DNA of 64,000 nucleotides. Origin: Emmonsiellopsis sp. PD_33 (taxonomy: Eukaryota; Ascomycota; Eurotiomycetes; Onygenales; Ajellomycetaceae). The translations under genes and the position numbers were made by a program. Below are positions 37,727-49,130 of this stretch, piece after piece (position 1 is the first letter of the stretch; each line of letters begins with the position of its first letter). The notes below the pieces were generated by a model that was not told the origin of the DNA, made no database searches, and worked only from the letters and a program-made list of their open reading frames with translations. The stretch spans positions 33,761 through 97,760 of the forward strand of contig JANTQF010000124.1 in the NCBI GenBank assembly GCA_032988165.1. The letters run 5' to 3'.

Positions 37727-37847
37727 TGGACGCTGCCGGAATCGAACCGGCGACCCCGTCAATGCGTGCGCATGCGTACGCCGCGTGTGCGTGTTACTAA
37801 GCAATTGCAAGTGCGAATGACATATTATACCACTAAACCAAGCGCCC
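37727..37847 (-). tRNA. tRNA-Ala(CGC), copy 2, with 49-nt intron
   Basis: Same acceptor stem (GGGCGCT/AGCGTCC with G3-T70), T arm and discriminator A as copy 1. The anticodon stem TGTCA pairs with TGACG (one wobble); the loop has T32-T33, anticodon CGC at 37813-37815 and A37. A 49-nt intron (37763-37811) again leaves a 72-nt mature tRNA. The downstream minus strand has several T6-8 runs. Unlike copy 1, U33 is present, so this is the better candidate for the active gene. Confidence 0.78.
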
Positions 37848-40325
37848 CATGTGTTATTGATTGTGTTATCGGAAACTTGAATAATAACACAGTGGTCAAC
37901 AACACCCATTGTTATTGGCCATGTTATTACAACACATTGGGTAATATTAAACTGCCGGAAAATTGAAAATTTATTAGCTTTAAATACTCCGTACAGGCTA
38001 CTATAGGGGTCTTTACTGCCTTGGAGTGTTTTATCTTCGCGTAACTATAACTGAACTATGTAGTCATGTTGTTTCCAGCAAAATATAATAAGCCCTGTTT
38101 TGAAGAACAGGGTAATAAGTAAAGCTGTTTTAGCATGTTCATTCCTTGGATAAAAAAGAAAGAAAAAGGAATGTAAATCGATCTTCTTCTACGGAGTAAC
38201 TTTCCTGCCATGAGAAAGCCACAACGTCGATGGGTGAACCATACCGTTGTCACAAAAAAGAAGAAGAAAAAAAGGAAGAAAATAATGACGTTTCAAAACG
38301 CCACAGACCCAACAGAATCAAACGGTAACAGCAGTCTGCAGCCTGCAGGTTTGGTTGCCAATGGCAATGGTTGGATATGCTCGCTCTGCCTTTGCTGTAT
38401 GAAAAGGCGTGGGTGGGTGGCTGAAACTGTGAAACGGCAAAAAGCAAGAAAAAAGAAATAATCACTACCTATCACATCAATGATCACGCAAGAAGGCACG
38501 TCATTACTATTCTATGTTGGACTCTACGGAGATAGAGATACTAAAAGGGAAAAAGAAAAGAAGATAAGAAAGTTTGGATACATAGGTAGGCTTAAAAGTT
38601 AGATAGAGATCATGGCTGGAGCCACGCTGATAACTTTATCTCGAAAGATGCAGAACTGCATGCATGCAGGCCATGCTGCAGGGCGAGGTTACGGAGCTAC
38701 GTAACTATGTGTTCAGTGTTCAGGCATGGCAAAATAAAACGGTCAGGCAAGAGAAGAAAAGAAAGAAAGAGCGTTTACCATGCTGCCCAACGTTGGCGGG
38801 GAGGCTGCATGAGCGTTGGTTACTGCTGTTGTTGGTGGTTGTTGGCCGTCATGTATGAAGATTGGAGGGGGAGACGGGAGATAATCTGTGTTTCAAGATC
38901 TTGGAGAATTCCAGACGACATGTCCAATCCAGGGTTCGTTTGGGTGGGGGGGATGGATCCGTCCCATCATCCACAGCGGTAACTACATCCAGGAGTCAAC
39001 CTGGAACTTGTCCAGGTTGGCAGGACTCAATCCAGGAACCCAGCTGGCCGGAATCGAGATTTTCGGGGCCACTGGCTACCAACTTGCTAGAGAATCGAGA
39101 TGAGACGGCGGAGTGGAGGGACAAATGCTGAGCTTGGGCCAAACTTGGCAGAGACGGCGAGGATTGGGCCACTTGCTCGCAGGCGAGTGGACACTGGACA
39201 AAGGCCGAATTCCAGCGGCAGTTGCCAGTTGGGTCGAGGCTTTCAAGAGTCGGGAGAACCCAGAACGACCCTTGTTGAAGGCTGCGGGATTTGACGGGGG
39301 GGGCCAGGAACAGAGTTTTTGCGGCGAAACATGGGTGCGGATCCGTTCCTGGGCAGAGCATCCAGCATCCATGGGAGCGGTGCGGGGAAGGTGGTGCAAG
39401 AAGAAGTACGATACGGAGATGGTGAAGCAAGCAAGCAAGCAGTTACAACTAGGAATTGATAGGGCTGGAACGAACAAAACAGACACCGGGAGCGGGCGCG
39501 TGCTGTGACAGGAATTCGGAATTGAGGAATTGGCGATAGAAACAAAACACGCCAAGTAGCCCAGGGCGTCAGCGGCATCGCAATTAAACTAAACACGCAG
39601 GGCCCAATCAGCACGGGCAGGCGGCCCCAGCGAGGGCGCCACGGCACGCCAGCGGCTGCTATTGGCGAGGCCAGCCGATCCCCCTGAGAAGAGAGATAGA
39701 GATAGAGAGAGTATCATGGGCAGAGGAAGTTGAGCAGAGGAAGATGAGCAGAGGAGAGGAGAGAGGGGAGTAGATGGACAACTACATAGACGGGGGATGG
39801 AGACGAGACGGACACATAGATGAGGGAGCTGCCCTGTTGACTGTTTGTTGACTGCTGGCTGCTGACTGTTCTGTTTCAGCCACTCACTGTCAGTCGCCCT
39901 GCCTGTTCCCGCCCAGCCCGCTAGCCCCAGTTGGGCCGGCCCTCATTTCCTGCCTCGTCTGCCCCATCTTGTCTCCCTCGTCTCGTCTCCTCTCCTCTCC
40001 TCTCCTCCCTCTCCCTCTCTTATATCCCCAACTCTCGCTCTCCTCGCCCGCCGTCTCTCCTTCGGCTTGTTCCTCCGTGCACTTTTCACTCCTTCAAAGT
40101 GTCCGCGTCTGCCTGTCTCTGTCGCTCTTTTCCGCCCGCCTGCTCTCCTTGCCCCGTCTGCCTGGCTCAGATCCGCCTCTCTTCCTGTGGAAGCCCCCAA
40201 TCTCGCTCTTGATCTGTGATCGCGCGCCTATTTCTCGCTGCCTCGCTGCCCCTGAGCCCCGAGAATCGAATCTCCCTCCGGATTCCCATCGCCATCAAGC
40301 AAATCAATCAACCACCCACTCAGCC
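37848..40325. other. Long 5' flank of the CAP gene
   Basis: 2.5 kb without a supported gene. The last 370 bp (about 39955-40325) is strongly pyrimidine-rich on the plus strand (CTCGTCTCCTCTCC repeats), a likely leader and promoter of the CAP gene. Exact TACGGAGTA copies lie at 37985-37993 (inverted) and 38190-38198. Open frames on both strands at 38.7-39.6 kb overlap each other and have no domain. Confidence 0.5.
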
Positions 40326-41257
40326 ATGCGAGGATCACTCCTTCTCAGCGCCCTCTGCGCCGCCAGCGCAATGGCCACCCCCGTCATGAAGCGTGCCTAC
40401 GTTACCGACCTGACCGTCGTCACCGTCACCGAATACGTCACCCGCGGCGCTGCCCCAACTCCTGCCCCAGAGCAACCCCCCGCCGACCAGGGTGGCTACC
40501 AACCTCCCGTCGTCGTCACCAAGACGAAGCACAAGCATCCCAGCAAGCCGCCCGTGGCCACCAAACCAGTCCAAACCTACAAGCCCAAGCCTCAGCCTAA
40601 GCCTGAGCCCACCTATGCTCCTGCGCCTAAGCCTGAGCCTCAGCCCACCTATGCTCCTCCGCCTGCGAACGACTATCAGTCCCGTGTTCTCAAGCACCAC
40701 AACATCCACCGTGCCAACCACTCTGCCCCTGACCTCACCTGGTCCGACAGCCTCGCCGCCGCTGCCAAAACTCTTGCTCAGCGATGCGTCTTCGAGCACG
40801 ACGTGTGAGTTCTAGTATACCCAATCCCGCTTTGCTAGTCAGACTTTGCTAATAACCTATCAATAGCTCCATTGGCGGCGAGAGCTACGGCCAGAACATT
40901 GGCTACGGCTTCGGCCCCGACGCCGTCGGCAAGCTGCTCACCAACATGATGTACAACGACGAGGCTGAGCTCTTCTCTGCCTTCTACGGCATGTCCGACC
41001 CCGACATGAGCCAGTTCAAGTCCTGGGGTCACTTCACCCAGATGGTCTGGAAGAGCACCAAAACCGTCGGCTGTGCGACCTACAACTGCAACAACGACAT
41101 CAACCATTTCACCGTCTGCAACTATGGACCTCCTGGTATGTGGTCCGCTTTGCCATACCTTCGATTCTTCAATACTAACCGTTCAATAGGCAACTACGGC
41201 GGTGAATATGCCAAAAACGTGCTGAAGCCCCGTGGTGCTGAGATGGCTGTTGCATAA
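40326..41257 (+). CDS. Secreted CAP/PR-1 (SCP/Pry) protein
   Basis: Three exons (40326-40804, 40867-41135, 41190-41257) join in phase to 271 residues. A signal peptide (MRGSLLLSALCAASAMATP) is followed by a KR at 21-22, a possible Kex2 site. A Pro/Lys-rich stalk repeats PEPTYAP and PQPTYAP. The CAP domain begins at SRVLKHHNIHRANHSAPDLT and contains FEHDVSIGGESYGQNIGYGF, WGHFTQMVWKSTKTVGCATY and HFTVCNYGPPGNY, with the expected His and Glu residues. Fungal CAP proteins of the Pry type bind and export sterols or fatty acids outside the cell; some are pathogenesis-linked. The role here is inference. Confidence 0.93.
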
Positions 41258-42309
41258 ATTCTTTGAACCCCCTCTTTATATATATATTTTTTATTTTCTG
41301 CATGGAAACCGGGGAAATGTCAGATAAAGGGAGTCAAATCAACCACACACATTTTCGACAAATTACATGCAATGGGGGAAAACTGGAAAAGTTGAAAACA
41401 CGGGTTCTTCGTTTTTGCCTTTTCCGTTTCTTTTTTCGAAATACATATTTTACTTGCAAATTACTCTTTCATCGGAGGAGGGTGGAAAAAAAGGAGGAAA
41501 CGAACGGGTCAATATCGATAAACGAAGCGTTCTATAAACAACCCGAAAACTTTTCCAACTTCTCCTTTTCTTTTCTTGCAACACCCCAACTAAAATCTGA
41601 TATATATGATTAGATTCTTGTATCTATCTATCAGGTTCCCTGTTTTTATATTAGTTGGGACGTTGTATCAAGTTTTTGTTCTTTTTTACCCTTCTCTGTC
41701 ATGTATTCTTCCTCGCTTTTTATTGTCAAAATATGGATGTACTGTTCTGTTTGTTTGTCAAGCGTGATGTGTGCCTAGGCAGGCAAGGTCCCCTTTATTC
41801 TTGCGTTTCTGTATGGTTCCCTTTTTTTTAAATTTAGTTAGTTTGTTAAGTTAGCTTTGAAGAGGCTGGAATGAATGTCTGGAATGAATGACTTTTTATT
41901 TATCTTCTAGATCTCTCTCTCTCTCCCTCTCCTTTTTATGTGGAGTGAGGTTTGAACTGAGTAGTAGGACTTTGATGTAGTTTTTTTATCAATCAATTTT
42001 CCTACTTCTTTGAATTTCTGGTTGTATTTGGTCAGGTTTTTGTTTTCGCCTTCAAGGTATGGATGGGGTTAGTGGAAAGGGGTGGCTTTCCCTTTGTTTT
42101 ATTAAACATGTTGAGTTTGAAACAGGAATGGAAACAGAAACACAGAAACAATGGCATTATTAAACTATGTTTTGTTTTTGAAACTTGGCATTTTATTGTT
42201 TGGGACTTTGAAACAATGGGATTTTGCCTGTTGACTGCTTCGAGTAAACTATGCAGGCAGGAGAAAATTCAGGTGTTGCATTGCATTGCTTGCTGGCTGC
42301 ATGATGCAT
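41258..42309. other. Convergent intergenic spacer
   Basis: 1.05 kb between the 3' ends of the CAP and GH13 genes. It is T-rich with many T-runs, consistent with 3' untranslated and polyadenylation regions. An open frame from 42063 runs antisense into the GH13 gene and is treated as a shadow. Confidence 0.55.
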
Positions 42310-44481
42310 CTACTCCTCTAACACCACCACAAACGCCTCCAACGGCCTCAACCTCACAACCTCACCTATCCTCCCACCTACACCATTCCCATCCCCATCC
42401 CCACCCTCACCCCCCCAAACACCATCCCCCTCATCCCTCCCCTCATAATTCCCAACCACCACCCTCCCCCTCTCCAACACCTCCCTCACCCCCTCCTCCT
42501 CCCGCGGAACAACCCAATCCACCCCCTCCCCCACCACAAAATTCATCACAACAAGCGCCCTCACAACCCCCCCCTTCCCCCCCTCCCTCAACCCTCTCTT
42601 ATAAACAAACACCCTCTCATCATCCCCATCATCAACAAGCCCATAATCCCCATAAACAAACACATCCCCAAACCCCTTCCGAACCCGCAACACCCTCCTC
42701 CAATACCCATACACACTACCCCCATCCCCCACCTGCCTCCTCGCATTCCACACCTTCAACCCCCCTTCCCCCTCCGCAACCCCAATCCACCCCTTCACCC
42801 CTGGCCCCGTAAACCCAGCACTCCCACTTCCATCATCATCCCACTGCATCAGCGTCCGCGCATTATCTCTCGCCTTCAGCCGAAACTCCGCTAGCGTGCG
42901 CGCATGCAGCGCCTCATCCCCCGGATGCCGCGCGAGCATCTCCGCCCAGCAGTTCCGGATCTCGATGTCGCGGAAGTCCGTTATGGACCAGGTTTCGGGC
43001 ACGTTGGTCATGCCGAGTTCTTGGCCTTGGTAGATGAAGGGGGTGCCGGATTGGAAGGTTAGGAAGGTTGCGAGGAGGGTGGCGGCGGGGGTGCGGGTGG
43101 TGGTGGTGGTGGTGGGTGAGAGGGGGTTGGTGGTTGGGGGCAGGCGGTGGGGTGGGGTGATGAGGCGGGAGATGGAGCGGGCTTGGTCGTGGTTTTCGAG
43201 GTAGAGGGCGTTCCAGCCGCGGTTGGCGTGCATGGAGGTTTGCCATTTGGTTACGATGCGTTTTAGCTCCGTGAGGGGCCAGGGGCGCGGGGTGTATTTT
43301 CCGCCTGCGCCGTGGTCGATGTCCATGCTGTGTTGGGTGGGGTTAGTCGGGTTGGTTGTTTGGGGGGAAGGGGGATATGGGAGTCGGGGGGCGGGGCAAG
43401 TGTTAACTAATTGTGGATGGGTTCGCACATTTCAAAATGAAACACCATATTCAACTCCCCCCTATCCGACCCCACCGCTTTGAGAATCTCCTTCTGGTCG
43501 AAGACGCACGGCATCTCGCCGACGGAGAACGCGTCGTATTCTTTCAGGATCGCACCGAGTTCCTGCAGGTAGTCGTGCAGCTTTGGGCCGCAGGCGTAAT
43601 ACATCGACCCATCCTGCCAGGGTTGGGAGGGATCAGTTATCGGCGCGTCGGGAAGGTCTGGGTCCTTGCTGATGAAATTTATCACGTCGAGGCGGAACCC
43701 GTCCACGCCCTTGTCCAGCCAGTGCCGGACGAGACGGTGCACTTCGGCGCGCACGCCTGGGTTCGTCCAGTTGAGGTCTGGTTGTTCCTTTGCGTAGAGG
43801 TGTAGGTAGTATTCGTTGGATGCGGGATCGAGTTCCCAGGCGGAGCCTGTGAGGTTAGCTTAGGAACCCTCATCTATTATAATAAAGCCTTGATACAAAT
43901 GAAGTAGTTATAGGTAGGAGGTACCCCCAAAGTGGCTCCGCCAATTATTGGGTGGCCGAGACGTCCCATCGGCGTCATATTTGGGCTTTTTCCAGATATA
44001 CCAGTCGCGATAAGGGCTTTGGGGCGAGGACTTGGACTGCTTGAACCATTCATGCTGGCCGGGAGGTCAGCGCTATATATTAAATATCGCTTTGCAAGGA
44101 GCCATTGCTAGCTATTACTTGGTCAGAAGTGTGATTGACGACAAGGTCCATCACATATTTCAGGCCCCTGGAGTGCAAGCCCTCGATGAGAGCATCCACA
44201 TCTTTCAGCGTGCCATATGGCGGGTGGATGTCATAGTAGTTGGAGATATCATATCCCATGTCCACTTGGGGAGACTGGAGGATTGGGGATAGCCAGACAA
44301 TATCTACTCCAAGATTCTTGATGTAATCAAGCTTGGAGATGATGCCGGGGATGTCACCAACTCCATCGTCGTTGGAGTCTTTGAATGAGGCGGGGTAGAT
44401 CTGGTAGACTGAGGATTCTTTCCACCATTTCCTTTCAACGGGGATACTTCTAGTTCCTGTCTGAAGTGGTAAATCTGCCAT
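42310..44481 (-). CDS. GH13 alpha-glucosidase / maltase
   Basis: Four exons (44481-44119, 44054-43925, 43846-43429, 43327-42310) join in phase to 642 residues with no signal peptide, so cytosolic. GH13 signatures: SSVYQIYPASFKDSNDDGVG, DIVWLSPILQSPQVDMGYDI, VMDLVVNHTSDQHEWF across intron 1, GFRLDVINF (nucleophile Asp218), SVGEM (acid/base Glu275) and ENHDQ (Asp351), then IYQGQELGMTNVP. These fit maltase/oligo-1,6-glucosidase. Between ENHDQARSISR and LLATF is a Pro/Thr-rich insertion with six Thr in a row. The last exon is strongly strand-skewed: C-rich codons, then G-rich ones. It is divergent from the permease gene. Confidence 0.94.
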
Positions 44482-45829
44482 GATACGATGATACTGGTAT
44501 ATCGAAGTTGATATCTCGAGGATTCAGGATTCAGCAATCAAGAGGCAATGTTTACTTCTGTTAGAAATGACAGATGAGCAAAGATGGATGCCAGCTGTCC
44601 AACAACGCCAGGATGCAAGTATGCCCACGGAATTCCAAGTGATACAGCACTCTGTAAGCCGCATGGAGAGTTTCATTCGTCGGCGACGGGAGATCAGTCC
44701 ATCAACCCCTCCTATGCCTCCACGACTGTTGCCGAGAAATGCATGCCAGTCTCAGACAGCGAGGAACATGCGGGGTTAGGGCTCCCAAACCCAGAGAATC
44801 CGTGGGCATTGGACAGGGATCGAAGACAGGGAACTAAATGTACCCTTGGTCCACAATTGAACAACATCATCCCGGAGTTCGTGGACGACGTTGCGATCTG
44901 CCCAGGTGGTCTTGAACGAAGCTGCGTCATGTGATCTGCACCTTTACTAAGCAGCGGTTTATATAAGCTTTGACGCTAGCTGGAATCGGCGCTCGGCTAT
45001 TTAGCCTATCCGGGAACCCCGAGCCGAAGTCCGCGTTGTTTTAGCGTCAACGCACGGACAACATCTCGGCCTTCGAGAAACCTCACTTCAGCTTGTGGCG
45101 ACATCTATCCCGCCTTGATGATTTGATATTGCGCCACTGCCGTCGTTCGAATGCGATTCAAGCCTCCAAGGCTTCCAGAAGCTCATCCAGACAGGCCCTA
45201 GTGACAAACATGTGTTCAGAGTACGGCTGTCACTTCAGTCTCAATCTCTGCAGGCACTGATGAACCATGATATTGACTTTTTTCCCTCGCGGAAGATCCA
45301 CTGGGCCACACTCTGTGGTCTTCTCCCGACCATTCTCTGCTCGGCTCAGCAGCAAGAAAAGCTGGGACAAGTCCCTCTGGCCAATGGCAGTGCAAAACCC
45401 GCCTTGAAGGTGTGGTGCCTGTCCACTCTAAGCATGGCGTTTTCAAATCTTAAAATCACGACATCAGGCCAAGTACCTGGACGGGCGGTACCGTTACCAT
45501 CCGCTGTGCCTTTTGAAGAAAATTTTCGATGATTAGTGATGACTCTTGCCTGCTGGCGCGGACTTGGCGGATAATCATCCCGACTCCGTCAGCTAAAAGA
45601 CGCCTTTGCCGCAGCGCTAAAATATCCAACGTTGCTTTCATTGTCGTATTGCGACTTTCTGCTACATTTTTACGAAATATCCTACTATCATTAATAATGG
45701 GAGCGCAAGACTGAGATTATATCTCCGTCCGCAGAACCTTTTCCCACTTTTTTCTGTTTTCTTTTAAGCCTGTCACTCGTTCAATTTCCCCCTACATAGC
45801 GGCCAAGTCCCACGAATCGAAAGCAAAAT
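44482..45829. promoter_or_regulatory. Divergent intergenic region, alpha-glucosidase / permease
   Basis: 1.35 kb between opposite starts. CGG triplets are scattered in 44.98-45.1 kb, but I cannot assign a zinc-cluster site. An open frame at 44584-44934 (116 codons) has no recognisable domain. No regulator gene is present. Confidence 0.45.
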
Positions 45830-47592
45830 ATGGCGCCCAGTGAGACGTCTTGGTTGACGTCGGGATTATGGCGCTCCACCAGCAAAAAAAGCGTTGAGGA
45901 GGCTGAGAGTGATGAAGCACAGGGTGAGCGAATAGCCCAACAATCCTGCCAAATGCGAATTCCCCTTGCTGATATCTTTAAGTTGGAGACCTCTATCAAA
46001 CGAGCTCTGCACGACGACAGATTGGCATTACGTCCGCCGTCTTCCTCATCTTCAACCGCATGATCGGAACCGGAATTTTCGCGACGCCGAGTGGCATTCT
46101 TTCATTGTCAGGGAGTGTTGGATTGAGTTTGTTCATATGGGTGGCAGGGACGATTATCGCCGCTGCGGGCATGGCAGTTTATATCGAGTTTGGAACGGGA
46201 CTACCTCGAAATGGCGGAGAGAAAAACTATTTGGAATACGTATTCAAGAAGCCAAAATACCTTACTACCTGCCTCTATGCTGGCTACGTTGTCTTGCTAG
46301 GTAGGGAACCCGTCCGGCGCAAGAAGATATTACTGTTGTGCTGACTGACCGGTGGTAGGTTGGGCGGGATCGAACTCCGTCATCTTTGGAGAATATATCC
46401 TACATGCAGCACAAGTCGAAGTGACTCGCTGGAACCAACGAGGAATTGGGCTTGCCTGTATCACCGCAGCCTTCCTAATTCACGGGCTTGCTCTGAAATG
46501 GGGTCTACGACTACAAAACTTTTTGGGCGTCATCAAGCTCCTCGTCATCATTGTGATTGTGGTCGCGGGCTGGGCCGCATTGGGCGGCGCGCTCAAGATC
46601 GAGAAACCCAACAATTTCGAAAACGCATTCGAAGGCACCACCGGTAGCGCATATGGCGTGGTTACGGCTTTGTATAACGTCATCTGGAGTTTCATCGGCT
46701 ACAGCAACGCCAACTACGCACTAAGCGAGACCAAAAACCCCGTCAGAACGCTTAAGATCGCTGCCCCTCTTGCTCTGGGCATCGTATCGATTCTGTACAT
46801 ACTGGCCAACGTCGCGTATTTCGCTGCAGTCCCCAAGGAAGAAATCCTCTCGTCTGGCCGTGTCCTTGCTGCCTCCTTTTTCCGAAACGTCTTCGGCCCC
46901 CAGGCCGAGAGGGCGCTTTCCGTCTTCGTCGCCCTGTCCGCTTTCGGCAATGTGCTCAGTGTTATCTTCTCCCAGGGCCGGTTGGTTCAAGAACTTGGAC
47001 GCGAAGGCATCCTGCCTTTCTCCAGATTTTGGGCTAGTAACAAGCCCTTTAATGCCCCCTTTGTCGGCCTCTTCGAGCACTGGCTCGTTTCCGTCGTTAT
47101 TATGCTGGCTCCCCCACCAGGCGACGCCTACAACTTTATCCTCAAGTATGACACCCCCCTACCCCCCCTTTTCACCACCTCCGAAAAACTAAATACTGAC
47201 AACCCACGCACAGCGTAATCTCCTACCCACTCTCAATAATCAACACCTTCGTCGCCGGCGCCCTAATCCACCTCTACATCCACCGGGAGAAATACAACTG
47301 GCACCCGCCAGTCTCCGCCACGCTCCCCGTCATCATCTTCTTCCTGCTCAGCAACATGTACCTCGTCATTGCGCCCTTCGTCCCACCAGAAGAGGGCCAG
47401 AACGTCTACGAACAACTACCTTATTACCTCCACTGCGTTGTCGGCATCGCCATCGTGTTGTCTGGCGGCATCTACTGGCTGATCTGGGCGCAGCTGATGC
47501 CGAAGCTGGGCGGGTACACGCTTCAGCAGGAGGTGGTTTTGCAGGAGGATGGGTGGTCGAGGAGTGTTTTTACGAGGAAGTATAACCAGTGA
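45830..47592 (+). CDS. Amino-acid permease, APC family, MUP1-like (methionine permease type)
   Basis: Four exons (45830-45923, 45983-46300, 46359-47145, 47214-47592) join in phase to 525 residues. The N-terminal tail (MAPSETSWLTSGLWRSTSKK) is cytosolic. The first membrane span has ITSAVFLIFNRMIGTGIFAT, with the GTGIF motif of APC carriers. Further spans follow, including GLSLFIWVAGTIIAAAGMAV, FLGVIKLLVIIVIVVAGWAA, NVIWSFIGYSNANYALSETK and AAPLALGIVSILYILANVAY, about twelve in all. This resembles high-affinity methionine permease Mup1 and the LAT-type subgroup. Substrate is inferred from family. Intron 1 ends in AAG, a usual but weaker acceptor. Confidence 0.9.
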
Positions 47593-49130
47593 GAAAAAGA
47601 AGAACTGGTTTCGCTTTTCATTGCATTATGTGGTGTTTTTGGTTGTTGGTTTTTTGGCACTGGCGTCTTGTGTGTTTTGGTTGGTTTCCTACGGCTGTGT
47701 AATATTCGACGGCTTTTTGCCTTGGTTTGGTTTGCCTTTTTTTTTTTCCTCTGCCGCGGTGGCACCACAGCCCTGCACATTTTGATGAGATGAGATGACA
47801 TTCCACATGATACCCGCCCACCTAATTTAACATAGGGGGCAAGTTAGAGAAGAGATACCTTCAGCTATACATATATAGGTATATAGATCAGAGACGAGAT
47901 GGCAGAAATATATTGTATATTTTCATGCAAATATCCCACAGTGAGCGTCCAGAGTACCTACCATCATCCAGCCATGCATTTGCTTTCCCGGCCAGTTTCG
48001 TCGCAACGCGGGGTGGCAGACCTATGTATATAGGTAGAGAAGTAGTGAGGGAAGGGAGCCTGCGCCTTATCTAGGATGATAGATTTATTATACCGACTAT
48101 GTATCAGACCCCTTATCCGAATTCAAATCCCTGCGTTTTTCTCATCATAGGTTACGATCATTGTCCTTGTCATTTTCATTATCGTTATCCTTTCCGAGAC
48201 CGTGAAGTGTTGATTACCATTGATAATAAGAAATATAATCATCATCTCAAACCGACTGATATGTAACCAAAGTAGCTACATACATATATTTCTGAGTTTA
48301 GTTTGGGGAGTAAACTCGCCATGGATTGTCTGGTGGGGTTGTGGTTGTCGCCCCTGAGGTCAATCCCAACTTCTGCACGGTCTTGATGAGAGATGGATAT
48401 TAGAAGCTAACTCACTAACTATGTACATAACATAACAATAGCAGCAGCCCGATATCTTAGCGCGCTATAATTACTAGGTAGCTATTTAGTTGCTGACTCC
48501 GAGTGAGCAAGCGAGGGATGGATGGGTGAATGGATGTATGGATTTTCTTCCTCACGCCCGAGCAAATCAGGAGATACTCGTGCTGGTGTTTTATGTAACC
48601 TCAATGGCAGCTGAGAAGTGCGAAGTGGGACTGGGTTTAGGTTAAACCCCTTTTCACTTTGTTTTCTTTACCCGTCAGGATGTTTTTTCTTGTTTGCGCG
48701 AAGGAAGGAGGGGGATTCGAGTTGTTTTGTTATCCTCCGCCGGGCAATCGGTGTAAAGATCTATGGAACTCCGTTGTGCTACTTGCTGCAATGGCGCCGG
48801 CTTCGCTTGATTCTTTTTTATAAAATTATCTTACTTAAAAAACGAGGGGCAAACCGGTAAATATATTGCCGCCCAGAATCGAATCCTCCCACTTTCGGTG
48901 CAGGCAGGGCCTGCCTGGCCTACTCCATGTTCTGCCCCGTCTCCATCCTATCGATCCCGCCGCGGCCAGAGGGATAACCTGTTGCCTATAGGCTATGGGC
49001 CGCCACGATCTCGTCAGATTCTACCACGGAGTTCCGACTGTTCCCACGAACACGAGAATCCCCACACCCCTCCCTGTGAGGCCTCCGGAGAAAGGGAGAC
49101 AACGAGGCTAGTAATTTACAAATATAAACA
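47593..49130. other. Convergent intergenic spacer
   Basis: 1.54 kb between the permease stop and the next minus-strand gene. AT-rich with TATATA runs. At 48870-48960 a GAATCGAATCC string on the plus strand recalls a reversed tRNA T arm, but no acceptor or anticodon stem forms. Nothing else is seen. Confidence 0.5.

Noticed and set aside
38700..39650. Overlapping open frames on both strands upstream of the CAP gene
   Set aside because: They overlap each other, carry no domain, and have no splice context; the region fits a long promoter.
42063..42812. 249-codon plus-strand frame rich in Pro, Ser and His
   Set aside because: It is antisense to the last exon of the GH13 gene and arises from its C-rich plus strand.
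44584..44934. 116-codon open frame between the alpha-glucosidase and permease
   Set aside because: No recognisable motif and no regulator domain; likely chance within a divergent promoter.
48865..48965. Reversed tRNA T-arm-like string GAATCGAATCC
   Set aside because: No seven-base acceptor stem and no anticodon stem could be drawn on either strand.
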